Below are positions 58,765 through 64,000 of a stretch of DNA of 64,000 nt, one piece after another (within the stretch, counting starts at the first letter, position 1; each line of letters opens with the position of its first letter). The stretch is from assembly GCA_035699085.1 (NCBI GenBank), contig DASSBG010000045.1, forward strand, positions 62,001 to 126,000, in the 5' to 3' direction. The stretch is from DASSBG01 sp035699085 (GTDB lineage: Bacteria; Pseudomonadota; Gammaproteobacteria; Xanthomonadales; Rhodanobacteraceae). Both the position numbers and the translations under genes were made by a program. The notes below the pieces were generated by a model that saw only the letters and a list, made by a program, of their open reading frames with translations, did no database searches and was not told where the DNA came from.

Positions 58765-59433
58765 ATGGGACGCATCTACCGTGACAAGCGATGGGTAGAG
58801 TTTCGGGAAGAGGTAGTTGGCCTTGATGGTGATGCATGCGTAAGATGCGGTCGTACCTCACCCGAAGTTGTCCTGCAAGCTCATCACAAAACCTACGAGA
58901 AGGGAAAGGCTCCTTGGGAGTATGCACCTTCGGCATGTGACACTCTGTGTAAAGGGTGTCATGCCCGTGAGCACGGGATAATTCGCCCCAGTGATGGCTG
59001 GAGTCTGTGCGCGGAAGAAGATTTAGGCGGCCTACACGGCGAATGCGAGTGTTGTGGTACTGCTATCCGCTACGTCTATGTGCTAGAACATCAGGGGTGG
59101 GAGCCAATTTCTGTTGGCACTGTATGTTGCGATAATCTAACCGGGACTACCGTTGCAACTGAGCATCGTCGCGGTCTCGAGCGTCGCCGAAGATTCATCT
59201 GCTCGAAGCGTTGGAAGCCTTGCCCAACCGGCTTATCCATCAAGCACAGGAAATGGCTTGAGGTTAGGATAGAGCGCGATAACGGAGCATTCCGCGTCTA
59301 CATGAACAACGTTGCAGGTAATAAGAGATTTAAAACGGAGAACTCGGCCAAAGGTTTCGTGTTTGACGTGATCGAAACCGGCGATGCTCGGAAGTTTGCG
59401 GTAAATCATCCACTGCGGTCAGTTTATGTCTAA
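58765..59433 (+). CDS. Cassette 3: HNH-type nuclease-like protein with a zinc ribbon
   Basis: A 222-residue protein. The N-terminal 70 residues are an HNH-like domain: C25-x2-C28, H40-H41-K42, C58...C62-x2-C65-H66 and H70. A second Cys cluster (GECECCGTAIR and VGTVCCDNL, about residues 91-126) suggests a zinc ribbon. The rest is basic with no known domain. Cleavage activity is inferred from the motif. The TAA lies within the R'' core of attC3. Confidence 0.78.
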   Translation: MGRIYRDKRWVEFREEVVGLDGDACVRCGRTSPEVVLQAHHKTYEKGKAPWEYAPSACDTLCKGCHAREHGIIRPSDGWSLCAEEDLGGLHGECECCGTAIRYVYVLEHQGWEPISVGTVCCDNLTGTTVATEHRRGLERRRRFICSKRWKPCPTGLSIKHRKWLEVRIERDNGAFRVYMNNVAGNKRFKTENSAKGFVFDVIETGDARKFAVNHPLRSVYV

Positions 59434-59527
59434 CAGGTCGCTCAACCTGACCGTTTTAACCGCTGGCGCGGTTAAAAATTCCCTCCGCGCTTCGCGCTCC
59501 GGCGGCAGGTTGGCTCGGGCGTTGGGC
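59428..59527 (+). other. attC3 recombination site with extra inner hairpin
   Basis: GTCTAAC (59428-59434) and GTTGGGC (59521-59527) define a 100-base site. Its interior carries an additional hairpin TTTTAACCGC-TGGC-GCGGTTAAAA (about 59454-59477) and another (CCGCGC-TTC-GCGC region), making it structurally richer than its neighbours. Confidence 0.82.
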
Positions 59528-59696
59528 TTCATCACGGTTACCCGCAGCGAACTCGACGAACTCCGTCCAGACGATGTTCAAATACGTCGGGATCGTGGGT
59601 TCAAATACGTCGGGATCGTGGCGACTGGATCGATAAAGCGGAGCTTCGAGTTGTTGGACTCATGGCTACGCCGTGACTTTAGCTCCAGCGTTAGGC
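59522..59696 (+). pseudogene. Cassette 4: short, broken cassette
   Basis: A short cassette remnant with a 23-base perfect tandem duplication at 59576-59598 and 59599-59621. If one unit is removed, a continuous frame runs to TGA at about 59671-59676 and encodes a stretch ending RVVGLMATP; the duplication shifts that frame. No ATG or GTG start lies within the cassette; TTG at 59522 overlaps attC3. It is probably a 5'-truncated cassette. Confidence 0.55.
59632..59696 (+). other. attC4 recombination site, degenerate
   Basis: The right core GTTAGGC (59690-59696) is good. The left core is degenerate (GATAAAG near 59632), followed by GGAGCT (59640-59645) complementary to AGCTCC (59681-59686). Confidence 0.5.
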
Positions 59697-59731
59697 GTTA
59701 ACAGAGCAACGGTTATTTCACGAGGTGAATA

Positions 59732-59959
59732 ATGAGCCATGTACTCCCAGTGTTTGCAGAAGATAAGTGTTCACAATGCGGGCGCTGCGTGGCAGCTAGT
59801 ATCTCAACGGGTGATCCAAGAGACTTTGATTTGCCTTCCTTTCAATCGGAATGTAAAGAGAGTGCCTGCCCAATCAACCAAGCTTACAAACCTAATTCCA
59901 TCCAGCGGGTTGACATTAGCTTCATACCATGTCCTAAATCAACTGGCGCCAAGGCCTAA
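59732..59959 (+). CDS. Cassette 5: small cysteine-rich protein
   Basis: A 75-residue protein with C13-x2-C16-x2-C19 (KCSQCGRCVAAS), C41, C46-P and C67. The first cluster resembles a ferredoxin-type [4Fe-4S] or zinc motif, but the spacing to the rest is not classic. The Shine-Dalgarno CGAGGTGA stands well placed before the ATG. The TAA lies in the R'' core of attC5. A second overlapping frame (59739-60026) runs through attC5 and is rejected. Confidence 0.68.
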   Translation: MSHVLPVFAEDKCSQCGRCVAASISTGDPRDFDLPSFQSECKESACPINQAYKPNSIQRVDISFIPCPKSTGAKA

Positions 59960-60040
59960 CAATTCAGGCGGACGGCTGCGGTTCGGTTGCGATAGCATGT
60001 TGTGCACAGCGGCGGCCGCCGCCTAACTGAGGCGTTAGGG
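59954..60040 (+). other. attC5 recombination site
   Basis: GCCTAAC (59954-59960) and GTTAGGG (60034-60040) flank a palindrome including GGCGGACGGC and GCGGCGGCCGCCGCC. 87 bases. Confidence 0.88.
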
Positions 60041-60051
60041 GGGAGAAGCAC

Positions 60052-60879
60052 ATGGCAAACCGACCTCCGCTTACGGACGCTATCGTGATTGCGATTGCTC
60101 GCCTCGTGGACGACTCGCAGAGTGAGAAGCGCGAACCAACCCACTCGGATATTGAGTTCCAAATCGATCAAGCGAAGCTTTCTTCCGCCGACCCTGGCAG
60201 GCAAGGTTCTAGGCCAGTCGGCAAATCAAAGCGGGTGCGTGGCACATTGAGCTGGGCGCTCTCCAACAATCCTTCCGCTGGGGAGTCTCTCGTCGCCGGG
60301 CTTATTTCAACGGTCCAGGGCTACGGCGGGTTCCGTCCGTCCTCAAGCAACTACTGCGGATCGGAGGCAATTACAAACCTCACCACGATTCTCGCAGCAC
60401 AAGGCTGGGATCTTTTTCCAGACGGCTCCCTTCAGCCGCGCGTACTCGACTCACTAAGCGGCAAGGCGCTTACTTCGGCACTGAAGGCTTATGCTGATCG
60501 GGCGAGACACGGCTCGCTGGACAGTCCGTTGTTGGCTGGTACGGCTAAAGATCTGCTGGAGGCAACGGCTGCCCATGTCCTTGTCCAGAAGTGGGGTATG
60601 TACCCCAGCACCTCTAACTTTCCCACGCTCTTAGGCCAAGCATTTACGGCCCTTGGCCTCGCAACCCCAACTGACCCTGTCGTCGCTGGTGAGCCAATAC
60701 ATAAGCGCATGGAGCGAGCCGCCTACGAACTTGGTTGCGCTTTGAACGCTCTACGTAACAAGGAGGGCACTGGCCATGGCAGGCCGTGGATTAGTAGTGT
60801 CACGCCTTCGCAGGCGCGCTTCTCCATCGAGTCCATGGGCAACATTGCGTCGTTGATGCTCGACGCCCTTAAGCCATGA
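60052..60879 (+). CDS. Cassette 6: abortive-infection C-terminal (Abi_C)-type protein
   Basis: A 275-residue protein whose C-terminus has the Abi_C signature: LNALRNKEGTGHGR followed by a conserved Pro, Ala and helical end (TPSQARFSIESMGNIASLML). The N-terminal half is helical and has no recognised domain. Abi_C proteins are linked to phage abortive infection in a few systems; here defence is an inference from the family. A good Shine-Dalgarno (GGGGGAGAA) precedes the ATG at 60052. Confidence 0.75.
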   Translation: MANRPPLTDAIVIAIARLVDDSQSEKREPTHSDIEFQIDQAKLSSADPGRQGSRPVGKSKRVRGTLSWALSNNPSAGESLVAGLISTVQGYGGFRPSSSNYCGSEAITNLTTILAAQGWDLFPDGSLQPRVLDSLSGKALTSALKAYADRARHGSLDSPLLAGTAKDLLEATAAHVLVQKWGMYPSTSNFPTLLGQAFTALGLATPTDPVVAGEPIHKRMERAAYELGCALNALRNKEGTGHGRPWISSVTPSQARFSIESMGNIASLMLDALKP

Positions 60880-60885
60880 GGCTGC

Positions 60886-60989
60886 CCCTGGCAATGCGTT
60901 CAAGCCGAAATTGCATCGCTACGCCGTCCACATGGCAGAAACAGCTTGCCATGTGGCTAGATACGCGCTGCAATTCGGCTTCGTTAGGC
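60886..60989 (+). other. attC6 recombination site with degenerate left core
   Basis: The left core is degenerate (CCCTGGC, 60886-60892), but GTTCAAGCCGAAATTGC just after it pairs with GCAATTCGGCTTC before the right core GTTAGGC (60983-60989). The site lies inside the longer open frame starting at 60911, so that frame's 5' part is attC, not gene. Confidence 0.7.
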
Positions 60990-60994
60990 AGCTG

Positions 60995-61798
60995 ATGGAG
61001 CGTTTTATTGTGATACCCGTAGAACATGTCGCTGAGGCCACGCAACTACCTATAACGTGGTGGTCTTTGGTTGCTGCCGCATTCTCGGGTGGACTAGTCG
61101 TCAAGATCCTCGACTACGTAGTCTCTTGGCTGACGCATCTCGCAAAGGAAAGAAAAGATGCCAAAAGCTTAGTCGATAAACATCTCGACCCGCTTCTAAA
61201 AAGCGCCGATGCAATCTGCGGAAAAACCCTCTCGCTTGCCGAAAGGGACTTTTCTTCGCCCCACGGCACGATCGAGGAAGAACTCGTTGCGCTCACGTAC
61301 CTTTACGCAGCATTCTGGAGCCGCCTAGTTATTCTGGATCGCGAGAGTCTCGGCGTGTCACTGAGCGGAGACAAACGTGGCAAAAAGGTGGTCGCATTTC
61401 GTGCGTGTCTAGAATCGCAGCGCATTAGGTTGGTAGACAAAACCCATCAAATCGCAATTGGGGAAATCGCGACGGAAATGGAAAGAGTTCCACTAAGAAC
61501 GCGCACTATCGTCGACTTCACACGCAGAGTTGAACAAGACGACTATCTTGCAGCATGGCTCATAACGCTTCGAGCTAAGCTAGACAAGATCAAGATCAAA
61601 AAGACGCGCCAACGTTTGTTAGTCTACGGAGTGATCTTGCATGCAATGATCGACACGCTCGACAACAAGCACACATCAACTCATGCTCGTACGCCGCATC
61701 CGAACAAGTTGTCAGATGCGTCCAAACGCACCGTTAAGCACTTGGTCTTCGCCAGATACCTCAAGGGAACCGGAGCAATAAACCGGTACACGGCATAA
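60995..61798 (+). CDS. Cassette 7: membrane-anchored hypothetical protein
   Basis: A 267-residue protein with one N-terminal hydrophobic helix (WWSLVAAAFSGGLVVKILDY, about residues 20-40), a basic helix after it (HLAKERKDAKSLVDKHLDP) and a polar, lysine-rich body. No family is recognised. The ATG at 60995 follows attC6; the frame is open back to 60911 only through attC sequence. Size and single anchor resemble membrane effectors of defence operons, but nothing proves that. Confidence 0.68.
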   Translation: MERFIVIPVEHVAEATQLPITWWSLVAAAFSGGLVVKILDYVVSWLTHLAKERKDAKSLVDKHLDPLLKSADAICGKTLSLAERDFSSPHGTIEEELVALTYLYAAFWSRLVILDRESLGVSLSGDKRGKKVVAFRACLESQRIRLVDKTHQIAIGEIATEMERVPLRTRTIVDFTRRVEQDDYLAAWLITLRAKLDKIKIKKTRQRLLVYGVILHAMIDTLDNKHTSTHARTPHPNKLSDASKRTVKHLVFARYLKGTGAINRYTA

Positions 61799-61851
61799 AA
61801 AAGGACGCCCGCCGAGCGTGTCGCAAAGCGATAGAGGCACATTGGGCGTCC
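61797..61851 (-). terminator. Possible hairpin after cassette 7
   Basis: GGACGCCC (61803-61810) and GGGCGTCC (61844-61851) pair across 33 bases that contain an inner TCGC-AAA-GCGA hairpin. An A6 tract lies on the plus-strand left, so the T tract is on the minus strand and the structure would terminate leftward transcripts, though no leftward gene is present in the array. Confidence 0.35.
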
Positions 61852-61902
61852 GTTGCATCTCCTTCGTAGCGCATCCAGCCTTAGATGTCAAACCGTCAGC
61901 TT

Positions 61903-61974
61903 GCCTAACATATCGGTGGAGCGGGCCGTCAGCCCGCTAGGCGGGTCGGCGGCCGCTTACCTCAGGCGTTAGCC
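61903..61974 (+). other. attC7 recombination site
   Basis: GCCTAAC (61903-61909) and GTTAGCC (61968-61974) flank a palindrome with GGAGCGGGCCG and the inner hairpin AGCCCGCTAGGCGGGTC. 72 bases. Confidence 0.88.
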
Positions 61975-62042
61975 GCTGCGGCGGTGCTCGTAGACAAGTG
62001 GCAGTGCATCGGTCAGTCCAGCCTCGGAGTAGACTCGTCGCG

Positions 62043-62603
62043 ATGGGGCTCTTGACCTTCAGCATCAACATCACCCTCGACGGTTGCGTCGACCACCGGG
62101 AGGGAATCGCCGACGATGAGACCCACGCGTTCTTCACCTGCCTGATGGACCGGTGCGGGGCAATGCTGTGGGGCCGCGTCACCTACGAGATGATGGAGGG
62201 CTACTGGCCGGCGGTCGCTCGCGGCTACGAGGAAGCGCCGCCGGCGATGCGCGAGTGGGCGGCCAAGCTGGAAGTCAAGCCGAAGTATGTCGTGTCGTCG
62301 ACGCGAGCGGACTTTCCGTGGACCAACAGCCACCACATCGCCGGCGATCTGCGCACGAACGTGCAGCAGCTCAAGGATGCAACCCCTGCCGGCGTACTCC
62401 TCGGTAGCGGCAAGCTCGCGACCGAGCTGGACCGGTCGGATCTGATTGACGAGTACGAGTTCCTCGTCCACCCCAGGATCGCCGGTCACGGTCCGACCCT
62501 GTATCAGAGCGGGCTGCCCCGTACACGACCGCTCGAACGGGTTTCGGCGACGCCGCTCCGCAACGGCGCCGTCGCCATGCACTACCGGCGCGCGCGTGGC
62601 TGA
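62043..62603 (+). CDS. Cassette 8: RibD C-terminal/dihydrofolate-reductase-like protein
   Basis: A 186-residue protein of the RibD_C/DHFR-fold family: FSINITLDGCVDHREGIADD at the start, MLWGRVTYEMMEGYWP, VSSTRADFPWTNSH and GVLLGSGKLATELDRSDLIDEY, the NADPH-site pattern. Such stand-alone proteins are common reductase-like proteins of unknown substrate. GC content is similar to the host, unlike the first cassettes. The ATG at 62043 gives the family N-terminus. The TGA overlaps the degenerate left core of attC8. Confidence 0.8.
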   Translation: MGLLTFSINITLDGCVDHREGIADDETHAFFTCLMDRCGAMLWGRVTYEMMEGYWPAVARGYEEAPPAMREWAAKLEVKPKYVVSSTRADFPWTNSHHIAGDLRTNVQQLKDATPAGVLLGSGKLATELDRSDLIDEYEFLVHPRIAGHGPTLYQSGLPRTRPLERVSATPLRNGAVAMHYRRARG

Positions 62604-62675
62604 CAATGGGTTGCAGCGGATGGTCCGCTGCGCGGCCCGCCGCTGAACCCGAGCAACTCAACCCGAGCGTTGGAG
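62598..62675 (+). other. attC8 recombination site, divergent
   Basis: The left core GGCTGAC (62598-62604) and right core GTTGGAG (62669-62675) flank a palindrome (GGTTGCAGCGGA...CCGAGCAACTC). Both cores depart from consensus. Confidence 0.6.
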
Positions 62676-62680
62676 CGCGC

Positions 62681-62998
62681 ATGAAGTCATTGGGTCAATT
62701 CGGTTCATCAGTCGAGTGTGCGCAGATGCGCCGACTGCTCGCTTCGCGTGGTATTCCAACGTACTGGAATCCGGGTTTCGGTGGTGCGCTGGCGCCGCTG
62801 TTCGTATGCATCGACGAGCAGTACGACGACGCCGTGGCGCTCCTTGAGGATCCGCAGCACGTGGTCGCTCATCCTGTAGACGTCGCGGAGTTCCAGCAGG
62901 CCGAACGCACGCAGGGGTTTGGTCCCATGCTCATCGGTGGTAGTGCGATGTTGTTGCTGCTCCTGGCGGTCATTGGGGTTCTGCTCGCCATGCATTAG
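62681..62998 (+). CDS. Cassette 9: DUF2007-like protein with membrane helix
   Basis: A 105-residue protein resembling the DUF2007 putative signal-transducing domain: an N-terminal AQMRRLLASRGIPTYWNPGF, then LFVCIDEQYDDAVALLEDP. The C-terminus adds one membrane helix (MLIGGSAMLLLLLAVIGVLL). The ATG at 62681 follows attC8. No clear attC follows; only a hairpin (ATGCGTGG/CCACGCAT, 63000-63027). Confidence 0.6.
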   Translation: MKSLGQFGSSVECAQMRRLLASRGIPTYWNPGFGGALAPLFVCIDEQYDDAVALLEDPQHVVAHPVDVAEFQQAERTQGFGPMLIGGSAMLLLLLAVIGVLLAMH

Positions 62999-63060
62999 CA
63001 TGCGTGGTGCGCGGCCTGGCCACGCATTCCCGCGGCGCTGGCATGCAGTAACATGGGGTC

Positions 63061-63498
63061 ATGCGTGCTCCCGCGAGCCGGCGCTTCAATGCAACTGCAG
63101 GGACAACAATTCCTCCAGCGACTGTGTACCTCGCGTTCTCGGTATTGTCTTCGTTTGTTCCGCAACAGGCGGCAACGCGGCCACCAGTGGTCGAGTGCAA
63201 GCTCTCCATGTACCCGGTCGATCCGCATGGCGACGCAGGCAGTGCGGCGATAGTCGCGCCGGGCGAGGTCTCGTCAATCACCGTCGCCACGGATCCTGTT
63301 ACTGGCGTGAAGCTGTGGCACGTAAGCCTCACAGCCAAAGGGGCGGCAAGCAATTTTGCGTACACGCGATCTCACATCGGCGACGAAGTTGCCATCTTCT
63401 GTGGGGATCGAAAAGTTCAACAGGCGACGATCCAGGCGGCAAGCTCCAAGGAGTTCGTAGTGTCGGCCCCCAAAAACTGGTCCGAGCGCGCGCGTTAA
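63061..63498 (+). CDS. Cassette 10: SecD-P1-like small protein
   Basis: A 145-residue protein with a hydrophobic N-terminal segment (possible signal or anchor) and a C-terminal stretch resembling the SecD P1 head: VSLTAKGAASNFAYTRSHIG followed by EVAIFCGDRKVQQATIQAAS. In SecD this region contacts substrate; here the protein is far too short to be SecD and the role is unknown. Start at 63061 is the longest option. Confidence 0.55.
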   Translation: MRAPASRRFNATAGTTIPPATVYLAFSVLSSFVPQQAATRPPVVECKLSMYPVDPHGDAGSAAIVAPGEVSSITVATDPVTGVKLWHVSLTAKGAASNFAYTRSHIGDEVAIFCGDRKVQQATIQAASSKEFVVSAPKNWSERAR

Positions 63499-63525
63499 GG
63501 CGTTCGCTCAATCCAAGCGTTTGGC
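63492..63525 (+). other. Partial attC-like site after cassette 10
   Basis: GCTCAATCCAAGC followed by GTTTGGC (63519-63525) matches the right half of an attC. The left half is short or missing. Confidence 0.45.
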
Positions 63526-63541
63526 ACCGATCGAAAACGAA

Positions 63542-64000
63542 ATGAAGGTTCACACACAGATAACTGGCAACATGGGCCTCTACTATGCGTGCTACCGCCT
63601 GTCACGCATGGGTTGGAACGTGATGCCGACTGCACGCAACGCCCGCGGAATCGACATCATCGCCTATAACGGAGACGCGACCGACTTCATGGGCGTCCAG
63701 GTCAAGGCGCTGAGCAAGCGCAGCCCCGTACCTCTTGGTGGGAGCCTCGACAAGGTCATGGGCCGTTTCTGGATCATCGTGAACAACCTGCTCAAGGAGC
63801 CCAGGGCATTCATTCTGCGTCCAAACGAAGTCAAGGAGCTGGCTGCTCGTGGGGAGAAGGATGGGCGGGTCTCCTACTGGCTCCAGCCGGTCGCGTACGA
63901 CAAGCCTGAGTTCCGCGAAGCCTGGGGCCGCATCGGTTACGGCGATGCTCGGCCTGATGAGGCGCAGCAGCCGACACCACCGTGTAGCCTGCGGGCCGAG
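63542..64000 (+). CDS. Cassette 11: PD-(D/E)XK-like protein, cut by the window edge
   Basis: An open frame of 153 codons with no stop before the window ends. The protein (MKVHTQITGNMGLYYACYRL start) shows the PD-(D/E)XK-like core GID (D38) followed by VQVK (Q53-x-K55), with GWNVMPTARNARG before it, a pattern seen in several small nuclease-like families. Activity is inferred. It is the second such core in the array after cassette 1. The true 3' end and any attC lie outside the window. Confidence 0.68.
   Translation, partial: MKVHTQITGNMGLYYACYRLSRMGWNVMPTARNARGIDIIAYNGDATDFMGVQVKALSKRSPVPLGGSLDKVMGRFWIIVNNLLKEPRAFILRPNEVKELAARGEKDGRVSYWLQPVAYDKPEFREAWGRIGYGDARPDEAQQPTPPCSLRAE

Noticed and set aside
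59739..60026. Alternative frame over cassette 5
   Set aside because: Extends through attC5, lacks the Shine-Dalgarno position of the chosen frame, and loses the cysteine pattern.
61797..61851. Classic rho-independent terminator for cassette 7
   Set aside because: The T tract is on the minus strand, so it does not fit the rightward cassette gene; kept only as a low-confidence hairpin.

Overview
This is GC-rich bacterial chromosome with close gene packing. The gene orders (ribD-ribE-ribB/H-nusB-thiL-pgpA; aroK-aroB-WGR-hemE; pilT-pilU beside yggS-proC-yggT), an exosortase H with an IPTL-type substrate, and many seven-base tandem arrays suggest a gammaproteobacterium of the order Lysobacterales (Xanthomonadales). 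The genus cannot be read from the window. No rRNA, tRNA, CRISPR array or insertion sequence was recognised.

Positions 1-19,500 hold mostly housekeeping genes: the 5' end of ettA, glyA, and a compact nrdR-riboflavin-nusB-thiL-pgpA operon in which DHBP synthase (RibB) reads in frame into lumazine synthase (RibH), with no GTP cyclohydrolase II domain. A leftward aroK-aroB-WGR-hemE operon follows, then xrtH, pdxH, yjbQ, the leftward yggS, proC and yggT, and the rightward pilT, pilU, pyk and a TonB-domain protein.

Positions 19,500-39,100 hold a three-gene RND efflux operon, class I aldolase, a beta-barrel protein, rlmJ, a Ser/Thr kinase fused to a formylglycine-generating-enzyme-like domain and flanked by two DUF502 paralogues, a TIGR03032 protein, a large acidic GYF_2 membrane protein, an AhpD-like protein, and a DUF4173 membrane protein with a readable promoter and operator-like palindrome.

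Positions 39,500-56,000 hold leuS-lptE-holA-nadD, an ampD-like amidase, a YqiA-like hydrolase, rlmKL, a beta-helix surface protein ending in a sorting signal that could be the XrtH substrate, a DUF6491 lipoprotein, mutL and a DUF1684 protein. Two repeat islands (44.6-46.5 kb and 52.0-52.7 kb) interrupt this stretch.

Positions 56,000-64,000 are a chromosomal integron. The leftward integrase gene carries two frameshifts. To its right, eleven cassettes or cassette remnants are separated mostly by recognisable attC sites. They encode a DUF4365 nuclease-like protein, an HNH protein, a small cysteine-rich protein, an Abi_C-type protein, a membrane protein, a RibD_C-like reductase, a DUF2007-like protein, a SecD-P1-like protein and a second PD-(D/E)XK-like protein cut by the window edge. 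The early cassettes are visibly more AT-rich than the host; several later ones are not.

A theme across the window is tandem heptamers of changing sequence (GGGAATG, GGGACCC, GTGAGCG, CTCCCCG and others) placed at the 3' ends of genes. Several stop codons lie in or next to these arrays, and NusB, HemE and AroB carry repeat-encoded C-terminal tails.
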